The notes under the pieces: generated by a model
Seen by the model: only the letters and a program-made list of their open reading frames with translations
Told to the model about the DNA's origin: nothing
Database searches by the model: none
Origin: Bacillus cereus
GTDB lineage: Bacteria > Bacillota > Bacilli > Bacillales > Bacillaceae_G
Length of the DNA: 64,000 nucleotides
Direction of reading: 5' to 3'
Assembly: GCF_025917685.1 (NCBI RefSeq)
Contig: NZ_CP089518.1
Span: forward strand, 1,613,001-1,677,000
Shown: piece by piece, positions 1 through 8,511 of the stretch
How positions within the stretch are numbered: the stretch's first letter is position 1
How the letters are laid out: each line of letters begins with the position of its first letter
Program-made: the position numbers and the translations under genes

Positions 1-123
1 CGTCCGCTCGCTCGTTCTTTATATTATCAAGTCGAGGAAGATGAGACGATTCCAGAAGATTTATACGTAGCTGTAATTGAAGTTATGCGCTATTTAATTC
101 AAACGAATGAACTTGAAGTATAA
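1..123 (+). CDS. flhB: FlhB flagellar export protein, C-terminal end (partial)
   Basis: This is the last 40 codons of a gene that begins before the window; the frame is open from base 1 to TAA at 121-123. It reads RPLARSLYYQVEEDETIPEDL and onward, which matches the C-terminal cytoplasmic domain of FlhB, the autocleaving substrate-specificity switch of the flagellar type III export gate. flhA follows 23 bases later, the usual flhB-flhA order. Only the tail is visible, so integrity of the rest cannot be judged. Confidence 0.85.
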   Translation, partial: RPLARSLYYQVEEDETIPEDLYVAVIEVMRYLIQTNELEV

Positions 124-146
124 TAGCGCGTTTGGAGGAGATCTCT

Positions 147-2213
147 TTGTTTAAGATAGATTCTGCAAGAACTTATTTTTCTATCTTTTTAGCAGCGTCA
201 TTCGTAGTGGCGCTCTTAATTCCACTTCCACCATTTATACTTGATATTATTATCGTTTTTCTACTAAGTATGTCAGTGCTTATTTATATGCGAGCGACAA
301 GTATTAACGAGTGGGATGAATTAAAGTCATTTCCAACGATGTTGTTATTAATCGGAATTTTCCGCGTATCGATTAACGTATCGACGACGCGAGCGATTTT
401 GACAGACGGAAATGCCGGTCATGTTATTGAAGAGTTCGGCCAGTTCGTAATTGGCGGGAACTTATTAATTGGTATCGTTATTTTTACAGTATTAATCATA
501 TTCCAGTTTATCGTTGCAAACGGTGCATCTCGTACAGCTGAAGTTGCAGCACGTTTTACACTGGATTCTTTACCAGGGAAACAAATGTCTATCGATGCTG
601 ATTTAAACCAGCGCATTATTACTGAGAAAGATGCACAAGCAAAACGAAAAAAATTAAATATGGAAACAGAGTTTTACGGGGCGATGGATGGTGCAGGGAA
701 GTTCATTAAAGGGGACGTTATTTTCGGGATCGTTATTTTATTCGTAAACATTATTTTCGGTTTAATTGTCGGTATGATGCAGCAAGGAATGAGTTTTGCT
801 GAAGCAGCTATTCATTATACACAGTTAACTGTCGGTGACGGAATCGTAAACCAAATTGGTTCGTTAATGCTTGCAATTTCAACCGGTATTATCGTAACAC
901 GTGTATTTGACGGTTCACCGGATACAGTAACAGAAGGAATCTTTAAAGAGTTATTAGCACATGAAGTCGTTGTATATGCGCTTGGTGGTTTATTTATAGC
1001 AATGGGTATTTTTACTCCGCTACCATTTCTACCATTCGCACTCGTTGGTGGAACAATTATCTTCTTAGGAATTCGCAATAAAAACCGAATAAAGAAAGAA
1101 AAAGAAGACGAGCTTCAAAAAGAATTAGAAATGATTCAAGGCGAGGATGAGCAACTGCAACAAGTGGAAGATTCATTTGGAGTATTTACAGATAAATATC
1201 CAATTATTGTAGAACTCGGTTTAGATTTAGCAGCACTTGTAAAGCAGAAAATTAACGGGGAAACAGCTCGTGATAAAGTTGTTCTTATGAGGAAGTCGAT
1301 TATTACTGACCTTGGTATTAACGTTCCTGGCATTAACTTTAAAGATAATACGAGTTTTAGACCACGTGGACGTTACATTATTCGTATTAAAGGTGCGAAG
1401 GCAGCTGAAGGTGTTTTAAAATCAGGTTATTTATTAGCACTGAAAACACCGAACGTAATGGCCGATTTAGATGCAGAACCAGCGAAAGATCCGATTTTCG
1501 GTGAAGATGGATATTGGATTTTAGAGCATATGGTACAAGATGCACAAATGAAAGGCTATCAAGTATTAGAGCCGCTTAGTATATTAATTACGCATTTAGA
1601 TGTTGTCGTTAGACGTAATCTTCATGAGTTAATTCAGCGTCAACATGTAAAAGATTTAATTAACTCGCTTGAAAATGATAACGGCGTTTTATTAGAAGAG
1701 ATTAAGAAGAAGGAAATTGACTTATCACTCGTTCAAAATGTTATTAAACAACTGCTAAAAGAAGGTATTTCTATTCGTGATTTACCAACTATTATCGAAG
1801 GTATTATTGACGGAAAAGAAATTTATCAAAATCATGTAGACGGTGTAACGTCATTCGTCCGTGAATGTATTTCAAAAGTGATCTGTGAAAATGCAAAAAA
1901 TCCTGACGGTAAAATTTATGCGGCGCTCTTCTCAGATTCAATAGAGTTAGATGCGGATGTTGTAAATAATTCATACCAAGGTTACTTATTAAACTGGGAT
2001 TTAGATTTAGAAACACGTGTTGTTGAACAAGTACAGCGTGTCTTTAAACAAGCTCGTTTAATGGGAAGAGAACCAGTATTATTAACGCGTAGAAAAGATT
2101 TCAGATTTGCGATTGTAAGACTTCTTGAGCGTTATCAAGTAGAAGCGCAAGTACTTTGTATTAGCGAATTAGCACCGGAAATTGTTGTAGATCAAATTGC
2201 CTATATTGAATAG
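147..2213 (+). CDS. flhA: Flagellar export gate protein FlhA
   Basis: FlhA is the large membrane component of the flagellar type III export apparatus; its cytoplasmic ring docks chaperone-substrate complexes. The 688-residue product has the family length, about eight membrane segments in the first ~310 residues, and the FHIPEP signature RTAEVAARFTLDSLPGKQM near residue 130. A long soluble domain follows. An upstream in-frame TTG exists at 132, but the Shine-Dalgarno GGAGGAG at 134-140 lies on top of it and is ideally placed for the TTG at 147, so I start there. It sits between flhB and flhF. Confidence 0.93.
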   Translation: MFKIDSARTYFSIFLAASFVVALLIPLPPFILDIIIVFLLSMSVLIYMRATSINEWDELKSFPTMLLLIGIFRVSINVSTTRAILTDGNAGHVIEEFGQFVIGGNLLIGIVIFTVLIIFQFIVANGASRTAEVAARFTLDSLPGKQMSIDADLNQRIITEKDAQAKRKKLNMETEFYGAMDGAGKFIKGDVIFGIVILFVNIIFGLIVGMMQQGMSFAEAAIHYTQLTVGDGIVNQIGSLMLAISTGIIVTRVFDGSPDTVTEGIFKELLAHEVVVYALGGLFIAMGIFTPLPFLPFALVGGTIIFLGIRNKNRIKKEKEDELQKELEMIQGEDEQLQQVEDSFGVFTDKYPIIVELGLDLAALVKQKINGETARDKVVLMRKSIITDLGINVPGINFKDNTSFRPRGRYIIRIKGAKAAEGVLKSGYLLALKTPNVMADLDAEPAKDPIFGEDGYWILEHMVQDAQMKGYQVLEPLSILITHLDVVVRRNLHELIQRQHVKDLINSLENDNGVLLEEIKKKEIDLSLVQNVIKQLLKEGISIRDLPTIIEGIIDGKEIYQNHVDGVTSFVRECISKVICENAKNPDGKIYAALFSDSIELDADVVNNSYQGYLLNWDLDLETRVVEQVQRVFKQARLMGREPVLLTRRKDFRFAIVRLLERYQVEAQVLCISELAPEIVVDQIAYIE

Positions 2214-2227
2214 TAGGAGGTGAAGTA

Positions 2228-3534
2228 ATGGAAAGTACAGAAAAGAAAGAAGCGTTAATGCGAATAAAAGCAGCTTCGAAAAATGAATTGTATCGAAAGT
2301 TATTTGACCAATATGGTACAGATTATTATTACGTTGTCGATGAAAGTGTAAAACGAAACATCCCGTTTTTCTGGAAGAAGAATTATGAAATGCTAGTCGC
2401 TTTTCCTGAAGATAAAAAGGAAGAAAGTAAAAAAGGCATAGCCGAGTTTCATGACCAATTAATGGATGTTGTAAATGAATCTTCTGAAGAAATAGTGAAG
2501 GTAAATGGAATTCAATCGGTCTTGCACAATTTAGAAAACGTAACAACTTCTATGTCATACGCGGCGATGCAAACAGGAAATAGTGAAGAATGGGCAAGAA
2601 AGAGAAACTATTAAAGTTGTTTGAAAAAGGTATCGTCGTTGTGAAACAGACGGAAGAAGCGAAAGTAACGAAAAAGCAAAAAGTTGTGAAAAAAGTCGTT
2701 CCCGTCAAGAAAGAAGAAGTGGTTGTAAAAAAAGAAAAGCAAGAATCTGTACCGTTTATTATTCAAAAGGTAATTCGCATGCTAGAGCAAAACGATGTAG
2801 AACAATACTTCATTCATGCATATGCTGAAAAGTTAAAAGTGAAGTTTGAGAATGCGACGATGATTACAGAAGAAGAAGTGATCGGATATATATTGGAAGA
2901 TATGAGGTCTCATTTCAATACGGAAAACGTATTTGAAAAAGAAGTGCAAACAATTGCATTAATCGGTCCAACTGGCGTTGGGAAGACGACTACACTTGCG
3001 AAAATGGCATGGCAGTTTCACGGTAAGAAAAAAACGGTCGGTTTTATTACGACGGACCACTCTCGCATTGGAACAGTGCAGCAATTACAGGATTACGTAA
3101 AAACAACTGGATCAGAAGTAATTGCTGTGCGAGATGAATCCGCAATGACAAGGGCGCTCACTTATTTTAAAGAAGAAGCGCGCGTCGATTATATATTAAT
3201 GGATACAGCTGGGAAAAACTATCGTACGTCAGAAACGGTTGAAGAAATGATTGAGACGATGGGACAAGTAGAGCCAGACTATATTTGCTTAACGTTATCA
3301 GCTTCGATGAAAAGTAAAGACATGATTGAAATCATTACGAACTTTAAAGCTATTCATATTGATGGTATCGTATTTACGAAATTTGATGAAACAGCAAGTA
3401 GTGGTGAATTGTTGAAAATTCCAGCAGTATCATCAGCTCCAATTGTATTAATGACAGACGGACAAGACGTGAAGCAACATATACATATCGCTACAGCTGA
3501 ACATTTAGCGAAACAAATGTTGCAAACATCATAG
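2228..3534 (+). pseudogene. flhF: FlhF SRP-type GTPase, split by a frameshift
   Basis: FlhF is an SRP54-family GTPase that sets flagellar position and number. Here it is in two frames. 2228-2614 (128 codons, SD GGAGGTG) carries the N-terminal part, including MRIKAASKNELYRKLFDQYG, which resembles the family's usual start. 2590-3534 (314 codons) carries the GTPase: P-loop GPTGVGKTTTLAKMA, DTAGKNYRTSE and TKFDETASSGELL. The upstream frame runs into a stop at 2612 after WARKRNY; adding one A to the short A run near 2600 would give WARKEKLLKLF and join the frames into about 435 residues. The second frame has no ribosome site of its own. It is either a real loss-of-function mutation or a one-base sequencing error. 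Confidence 0.82.
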
Positions 3535-3548
3535 AAAAGAGGTGAAGG

Positions 3549-3566
3549 ATAAGGCAACTGCCTTAT
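3549..3566 (+). promoter_or_regulatory. Hairpin between Shine-Dalgarno and flgG start
   Basis: ATAAGGCA and TGCCTTAT are perfect inverted repeats separated by AC. The SD AGAGGTGA (3538-3545) is just before them and the flgG ATG (3577) is 10 bases after them. Linear SD-to-start distance is about 31 bases, but folding the stem reduces it to about 13. No ATG, GTG or TTG in frame lies closer, because TAA at 3550 closes the frame upstream. Confidence 0.6.
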
Positions 3567-3576
3567 TCAAACGAGT

Positions 3577-4380
3577 ATGAACGGTCTTTATATAGGTTCT
3601 ATGGGTATGATGAATTACATGCAGCGCATTAATGTTCATTCGAATAACGTTGCAAATGCTCAAACGACAGGATTTAAAGCAGAAAATATGACTTCTAAAG
3701 TATTTGATGTACAAGACACATATCGCCGTGGTGATGGAGCTGTGACAAATATCGGTTCGGTCGATTACGCTGTAGTACCAGCCGCAACGCATGTGAACTT
3801 AGTACAAGGAAATATACAAATGACAAATAGTGCTACAGATTTCTTTTTAGATGACGGTACAGCCGGTACAACATCATTTTTCGTTACATCTAAAAACGAT
3901 GAAACGTTTTTAACGAGAGATGGTAGTTTTACAGTGAATAGTGATCGTTATTTACAAACATCTTCAGGTGCTTATGTTATGGATGTAAATAATGAACGTA
4001 TTCGTATTCCTGAAAATGTTGATTTCTTCGTATCTAATAATGGAGAAATCTATAGAGAAGTTAACGATGGAACTTTGCAAAAACCAGATATTAAGAGAAT
4101 AGTAATTGCACAGTTGCAAACAAAAACAGTAGATGCAGAAGCGAATGCACGTCTAATGCAAAGAGAGAATAAAAGCTTTACACTAGCAGAAGGAAACATT
4201 GCTGATTTACCGAACGGAACAGGGGCAGTAAAAAATCATATGCTAGAAAATTCAAATGTAGATATGACGAAAGAGATGGCAAATCTTATGACGAGTCAAA
4301 AGATGATTCAAGCATCGCAGCGTGTTATGACTTCATTTGATAAAATTTATGAAAAAGAAGCAAATGAAATATTGAAATAG
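3577..4380 (+). CDS. flgG: Flagellar distal rod/hook-basal body protein FlgG
   Basis: This 267-residue protein belongs to the flagellar rod/hook family; FlgG forms the distal rod. It has the N-terminal signature region NVHSNNVANAQTTGFKAENM and a C-terminal helix with MANLMTSQKMIQASQRVMTS, the two ends that pack together in rod and hook subunits. FlgF and FlgG are hard to separate by eye; position as the last gene of the cluster and the length favour FlgG. The start is the only ATG that keeps the N-terminal motif, and a hairpin lies between it and the SD. A terminator follows directly. Confidence 0.85.
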   Translation: MNGLYIGSMGMMNYMQRINVHSNNVANAQTTGFKAENMTSKVFDVQDTYRRGDGAVTNIGSVDYAVVPAATHVNLVQGNIQMTNSATDFFLDDGTAGTTSFFVTSKNDETFLTRDGSFTVNSDRYLQTSSGAYVMDVNNERIRIPENVDFFVSNNGEIYREVNDGTLQKPDIKRIVIAQLQTKTVDAEANARLMQRENKSFTLAEGNIADLPNGTGAVKNHMLENSNVDMTKEMANLMTSQKMIQASQRVMTSFDKIYEKEANEILK

Positions 4381-4382
4381 GA

Positions 4383-4410
4383 GACTTCCGTTAACGGAAG
4401 TCCTTTTTTA
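4383..4410 (+). terminator. Intrinsic terminator after flgG
   Basis: GACTTCCG / CGGAAGTC form an 8-bp perfect stem with a TTAA loop, followed by CTTTTTT. It closes the flagellar gene cluster. Confidence 0.9.
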
Positions 4411-4442
4411 TTATTGCTTTTATTACAGTTACATCATAAAAT

Positions 4443-4461
4443 GATAATGATTATCAATATC
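4443..4461 (+). promoter_or_regulatory. Fur box upstream of the monooxygenase
   Basis: GATAATGATTATCAATATC matches the classical 19-bp Fur consensus GATAATGATAATCATTATC at 17 of 19 positions. It lies about 90 bases before the monooxygenase start and after the flgG terminator, so that gene is the likely target. Repression by Fur under iron-replete conditions is inferred. Confidence 0.75.
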
Positions 4462-4550
4462 ATTTTATCTATTTTCACAAGAATGGAATTTCATAATGAC
4501 AGCAACATTTGTTTAACTAAGTGAATTAAAAACAAGGGGATGGTGTGTAT

Positions 4551-5849
4551 ATGTCTACAAAAAAACAACTTTGCATTGGATTATGTTTAATTTCTAGAAA
4601 GAAAGAGCAAGAGAGTGAGTTTAATTCGGGAATTGATGAACAAGTAGAGTTAGCGAAACAAGCAGAAAAATCGAAGTTAGATTTTGTTTTTAAAGCCGAC
4701 TATTTAGTGGCGCATCCAGATTTAATTGCTCGTAATAAGGGGAATGTAATTTTAGATCCAACATTATTATTTACTGCTATTGCGTATGCAACAGAAAAAA
4801 TTGGAGTTGTTACGACAGCTTCAACATCATTTTATCCACCATACATACTAGCGAGGCAACTACAATCTTTAAATTGGATTAGCAATGGCCGAGTAGGATG
4901 GAACATTGTCACATCAATTGACGGTGCTGAAAACTTTGGTGAGGCAGGGATGCCACCATCTGAGGAACGATACGCGAAAGCGGCAGAATGTACAGAGTTA
5001 GTAAGAAAACTTTGGAGGAGTCATCCTTATGAGGTTTTGAAAGAAGATAACGCAGATGTAATTAGAGAGATGGTAAAGCCTATTGAGCATCGTGGTGAGC
5101 ATTTTGAGGTGAAAGGTCCACTTAATATACCGCAGCACATTTCTGGAGAAATGCCATTATTTCAAGCGGGTGCTTCAGAGTCTGGCCGGAATTTCGCTGC
5201 TTCTGTTGCGGATGCAATTTTTGCTGCAACGCCAGATGTGGAGTCAGGAATGGAACTGCGTCAAGATTTAAGAAGAAGAGCAAAGCAGCATGGGCGAAAG
5301 CAAGATGATATACGTGTATTACCTGGATTATATTTCTTTATAGGTGATACATATGAAGAAGCGCTAGAGATGCATAGGCAAGCTCATCAACATCTCACAA
5401 TCGAGAAGAGATTTGCTTTACTTGAAATGGTACTCGGACTAGACACTAGAGGGATTCCGCTAGAAAATAAGATTACGGAAGAGATGCTGTCAAGTCGGGA
5501 TCAAACCGTTCGCAGTAAAACACATGCCGAATTATTACGGAACTTCATCATTAAAAATGAACCAACCCTTGAACAAATACTAGAACGACCAGAAGTTGTT
5601 GGCTCCGCTCATTGGGTTGCGATTGGTACACCACAAGACGTATTCCAGCAAATTATGGATAGGTTTGAGGCAGGAGCGTTAGATGGATTTATTGCTATTC
5701 CAGGAGGACCTCCAAAGTCATTGGATCTATTCTTAAGTAGGGTCATTCCTTTATTTGTGAAGGCCGGTGTATTTAGGGAAGAGTATACAGGTTCTACTTT
5801 ACGGGAGCATTTAGAGGGACATACCTCAAAAACATTGCAGTTAAAATAA
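4551..5849 (+). CDS. FMN-dependent luciferase-like monooxygenase (NtaA/SnaA/DszA type)
   Basis: This is a 432-residue flavin monooxygenase of the bacterial-luciferase superfamily, NtaA/SnaA/DszA branch (about 440 residues, uses FMNH2 from a partner reductase). Recognisable pieces are VVTTASTSFYPPYILARQLQ, SNGRVGWNIVTS, and GVFREEYTGSTLREHL at the C-terminus. Members oxidise chelators, thioethers and other small molecules; the substrate cannot be read from sequence. It stands alone between a terminator on each side, and a strong Fur box lies upstream, which suggests a role in iron starvation. ATG 4551 is used with the SD AAGGGGA; GTG 4545 is possible. Confidence 0.8.
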   Translation: MSTKKQLCIGLCLISRKKEQESEFNSGIDEQVELAKQAEKSKLDFVFKADYLVAHPDLIARNKGNVILDPTLLFTAIAYATEKIGVVTTASTSFYPPYILARQLQSLNWISNGRVGWNIVTSIDGAENFGEAGMPPSEERYAKAAECTELVRKLWRSHPYEVLKEDNADVIREMVKPIEHRGEHFEVKGPLNIPQHISGEMPLFQAGASESGRNFAASVADAIFAATPDVESGMELRQDLRRRAKQHGRKQDDIRVLPGLYFFIGDTYEEALEMHRQAHQHLTIEKRFALLEMVLGLDTRGIPLENKITEEMLSSRDQTVRSKTHAELLRNFIIKNEPTLEQILERPEVVGSAHWVAIGTPQDVFQQIMDRFEAGALDGFIAIPGGPPKSLDLFLSRVIPLFVKAGVFREEYTGSTLREHLEGHTSKTLQLK

Positions 5850-5865
5850 CAGGAGTGTTACGTAC

Positions 5866-5893
5866 AAAAAGCCTTTCATAAGAAGGCTTTTTA
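5866..5893 (+). terminator. Intrinsic terminator after the monooxygenase
   Basis: AAAAAGCCTT and AAGGCTTTTT form a 10-bp stem with loop TCATAAG, with the T-run forming part of the 3' arm. Confidence 0.85.
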
Positions 5894-5922
5894 TTTTTGG
5901 GATTAAATTTCAGAATTATCAA

Positions 5923-5975
5923 TTGACTTTATAGGTCTGTTTTTTTATATTAGTAGGTATACTAATAACTACTAA
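5923..5975 (+). promoter_or_regulatory. Promoter and palindromic operator of the trmB-azlCD operon
   Basis: TTGACT (5923-5928) and TATATT (5946-5951) are spaced 17 bp, a good sigma-A promoter. The -10 overlaps an inverted repeat set: TTAGTAG at 5950-5956, TACTAA at 5960-5965 and CTACTAA at 5969-5975. The site is placed where a repressor would block polymerase, so autoregulation by the TrmB-type protein encoded next is likely but inferred. Confidence 0.65.
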
Positions 5976-6026
5976 CATACATGCATCGTTTTGAAATGAG
6001 AGTTATATAGATTGTGAGGGGTACTG

Positions 6027-6863
6027 ATGGATGAAATTATAAAGGAATTACAAAAGTTAGGTTTTTCCCAGTACGAATGTAAAGCGTATATTGGACTATT
6101 AAAACATTCTCCAGTAACTGGGTATGAAGTGAGTAAACAGACAGGAGTACCTCGTTCTATGATTTATGAAGTGCTCGGTAAATTGATGGATAAAGGAGCG
6201 GTGCATATCGTTCCGTCAGAACCAGTGAAATATGTACCGGTACCAGCTACCGAATTAATGAATCGAATGCGAAAAGACTTTGAGAAGTCCTTTGAATTTT
6301 TAGATGAGAAATTAAATTGTTTAGAACAAGAGCGACAAATAGATGTAATTTCGCATATTCGCTCAAATGATCGTGTTGTAAAAGAAATATGCAATATAAT
6401 TAATAGGGCAAAGGAAGAGTTATGGATTTCTGTATGGGAAGAACAAGTGCATGAAATTGAGCCATATATTCATCAAAAGGAAAAGGAAGGTGTACATATA
6501 TTTTCAATCTTATTTGGTGCTCCGGATACAAAAATAGGCGCGACGTTTCACCATAACTATATGACGCCCCACGTTGTTGAAAAGAGAATGGGTGGTCATT
6601 TAACTGTTATTGCTCGTGATGGAGAGGAAGTATTAATAGCCAACTTCTCAAATGATAGCACTTCATGGGCCGTTACAACGTATGACCCAGCTTTAGTTCT
6701 CGTTGCTACAGAGTATGTGCGGCACGATATTATGGTCGAAGAAATCACGAAGGAATTTGGAGCTGATAAGTTAGATACGTTATGGCGTGAAAATATAGAT
6801 TTAGTTCATGTCGTAACAGGAAAACGAACGATGGAAGGAATGGAGGATGATAAGGATGAGTAA
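6027..6863 (+). CDS. TrmB-family transcriptional regulator
   Basis: The 278-residue protein has an N-terminal TrmB winged helix (LQKLGFSQYECKAYIGLLKH, then TGYEVSKQTGVPRSMIYEVL as the recognition helix region), a short coiled linker and a C-terminal effector domain with LWISVWEEQVHEIEPYI. TrmB proteins usually sense sugars; here the gene overlaps azlC by 8 bases and is co-transcribed with a branched-chain amino acid exporter, so the ligand may be an amino acid. The start is ATG 6027 with SD GAGGGG. A promoter and palindromic operator lie upstream. Confidence 0.87.
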   Translation: MDEIIKELQKLGFSQYECKAYIGLLKHSPVTGYEVSKQTGVPRSMIYEVLGKLMDKGAVHIVPSEPVKYVPVPATELMNRMRKDFEKSFEFLDEKLNCLEQERQIDVISHIRSNDRVVKEICNIINRAKEELWISVWEEQVHEIEPYIHQKEKEGVHIFSILFGAPDTKIGATFHHNYMTPHVVEKRMGGHLTVIARDGEEVLIANFSNDSTSWAVTTYDPALVLVATEYVRHDIMVEEITKEFGADKLDTLWRENIDLVHVVTGKRTMEGMEDDKDE

Positions 6864-7581
6864 AGCTCAGGCACATGTAGCTTTGCAGAGCGATGATACA
6901 TTTCAGCAAGGAGTAAAAGATTGTTTACCAACTGTATTTGGTTATTTAAGCATCGGTATAGCAGCTGGTGTAATTGCAAAAACAGCAGGTTTCTCCATCA
7001 TTGAAATTGCGTTTATGTCCACTTTAATTTATGCAGGTTCTGCCCAATTTATATTAGCTGGTATGTATGCAGCCGGTGCCCCTGCTTCAGCAATCATTTT
7101 CACCGTTTTTTTTGTTAATTTACGCCACCTTTTAATGAGTGCTGCCCTTGCACCATACTTTGCGAAACTTCCTCTATTAAAAAATGTAATGATCGGTTCT
7201 CAAATTACAGATGAAACGTTCGGCGTTGCAGTGCAGCACGCAGTGCAAAAAGGATATGTAGGCGAAAGATGGATGATCGGGCTTAATGTAACAGCGTATT
7301 TAAATTGGATTCTTGCTACTATTATTGGCGGGCTGTTTGGTGAGTGGATACCAGATCCGCATACGTACGGGATGGATTATGCATTACCAGCGATGTTCAT
7401 CGGATTATTTGTACTTCAGCTAATAAGTAGTAAACCGAAACTAGCAATTCATTTAAGTGTAGCAATTGTAGCGATTATTATCGCATACGTTTCACACTTA
7501 TTTATGCCAGATAGTATAGCGGTTATTATTGCAACACTACTAGCTGCGACGATTGGAGTGCTGATTGAAAAATGGAAATGA
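6856..7581 (+). CDS. azlC: AzlC-family branched-chain amino acid exporter, large subunit
   Basis: AzlC with AzlD forms a two-part exporter for branched-chain amino acids and analogues such as azaleucine. The 241-residue product has about seven membrane segments and family motifs TLIYAGSAQFILAGMYAAGA and FFVNLRHLLMSAAL. The ATG at 6847 abuts the SD GGAGG (6842-6846), so the start is ATG 6856, nine bases after the SD and inside the end of the TrmB gene. The azlD start overlaps its end by 10 bases, which indicates translational coupling. Confidence 0.9.
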   Translation: MSKAQAHVALQSDDTFQQGVKDCLPTVFGYLSIGIAAGVIAKTAGFSIIEIAFMSTLIYAGSAQFILAGMYAAGAPASAIIFTVFFVNLRHLLMSAALAPYFAKLPLLKNVMIGSQITDETFGVAVQHAVQKGYVGERWMIGLNVTAYLNWILATIIGGLFGEWIPDPHTYGMDYALPAMFIGLFVLQLISSKPKLAIHLSVAIVAIIIAYVSHLFMPDSIAVIIATLLAATIGVLIEKWK

Positions 7582-7883
7582 GATTAGATGTATTATTACT
7601 ATTACTAGCGGCAGGAGCTGTCACACTAGTGCCGCGTATTTTGCCTCTTCTCGTATTTAGTAAACTACAAATTCCAGACTGGGGTTTAAAATGGTTAAAT
7701 TACATACCAATTGCGATATTAGCAGCACTTTTAGCACAAGTATTATTTATGCATGAGACGATGCAGTGGGATTATCTTATCGCGGCAATTCCAACATTTC
7801 TTGTCGCAATCTATACTCGTAGTCTATTAGGCACCGTATTAACTGGAGTGATTGTGATTATTTTGTTACGTTTCTTTTTCTAG
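7572..7883 (+). CDS. azlD: AzlD-family branched-chain amino acid exporter, small subunit
   Basis: The 103-residue, four-helix protein is of AzlD type, with the characteristic start AAGAVTLVPRILPLLVFSKL and WLNYIPIAILAALL. It completes the exporter with AzlC. It overlaps azlC by 10 bases and is the last clear member of the trmB-azlC-azlD operon, although a small membrane protein gene follows 62 bases later without a terminator between them. Confidence 0.9.
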   Translation: MEMRLDVLLLLLAAGAVTLVPRILPLLVFSKLQIPDWGLKWLNYIPIAILAALLAQVLFMHETMQWDYLIAAIPTFLVAIYTRSLLGTVLTGVIVIILLRFFF

Positions 7884-7945
7884 AAAGGATTCGGCTCGCA
7901 TAATAGCGAAAGGTGTAATAACAAAAAAGATATAGGGGTGGTGTT

Positions 7946-8116
7946 ATGATACTTTTAACGATAGGAGCAATTTTGTTAACGTTATTTATTTTCTTTATTA
8001 TCGGCTTCATTACGTTTATGATGTTTGTTGATAAGGCGACACCTCAAATTTATTATACACCTTGTGAATCAGTGACAGTGAAATCTAAAGGTAAAAATAG
8101 AAGGAAGAAAAGTTGA
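7946..8116 (+). CDS. Small single-span membrane protein, unknown function
   Basis: A 56-codon gene starts at ATG 7946 behind SD AGGGGTGG. The first ~28 residues are a hydrophobic helix (TIGAILLTLFIFFIIGFITF), and the tail is basic (KGKNRRKK). The stop codon lies within a strong terminator stem, which supports a real transcribed gene. It may be the last gene of the azlCD transcript. I do not recognise the family. Confidence 0.6.
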   Translation: MILLTIGAILLTLFIFFIIGFITFMMFVDKATPQIYYTPCESVTVKSKGKNRRKKS

Positions 8117-8140
8117 TATCGTGCTTTTCTTCCTTTTCTT
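8101..8140. terminator. Bidirectional intrinsic terminator
   Basis: AAGGAAGAAAAG (8101-8112) pairs with CTTTTCTTCCTT (8124-8135), followed by TTCTTTT. The A-rich 5' arm lets it work on the minus strand also. It serves the small gene at 7946 and the convergent gene ending at 8141. Confidence 0.75.
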
Positions 8141-8500
8141 TTACATTCCTGAAAGAACTAACAGCAACGCCCCGAATAGAAAACTAATAAAAGAAAGAAA
8201 ACCGATACATATCGAGAACACACGATTATTTCTCCATTCGCGCCAGAAGACGATAAATCCTAAAATGCAAAGGAAAAACCAAATGGGTAAAAATATGAAC
8301 TCACTCATTTTCTTGGGGAGTAACGAATAAAAAGTTGTTACATATAGTATCCAATTTGTCAAAAATAAAATACAAACGATAATGGATTGTGAATAGGGGC
8401 GTTTTAAAAATTTCTCATTTTTAACTGTTATAAAAATGAGAGTTAGCGCTGATATAAAGGCAATGATTATGAAAATAAGTAAGAGTAATGTAAGGGGCAT
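8141..8500 (-). CDS. Four-helix membrane protein, unknown function
   Basis: The 119-residue product is almost entirely hydrophobic, with about four membrane helices separated by short basic loops (KNEKFLKRPYSQ; FWREWRNNR). It begins 11 bases after the stop of the hydrolase gene on the same strand, so the two are probably co-transcribed. No family is recognised. An opposite-strand frame over part of it has no ribosome site and is discarded. Confidence 0.6.
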   Translation of the reverse strand: MPLTLLLLIFIIIAFISALTLIFITVKNEKFLKRPYSQSIIVCILFLTNWILYVTTFYSLLPKKMSEFIFLPIWFFLCILGFIVFWREWRNNRVFSICIGFLSFISFLFGALLLVLSGM

Positions 8501-8511
8501 TTGAACCTCCT

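Noticed and set aside
2590..3534. A second, separate GTPase gene downstream of a small hypothetical gene
   Set aside because: No ribosome binding site, and a single added base rejoins it with the upstream frame into an FlhF of normal length.
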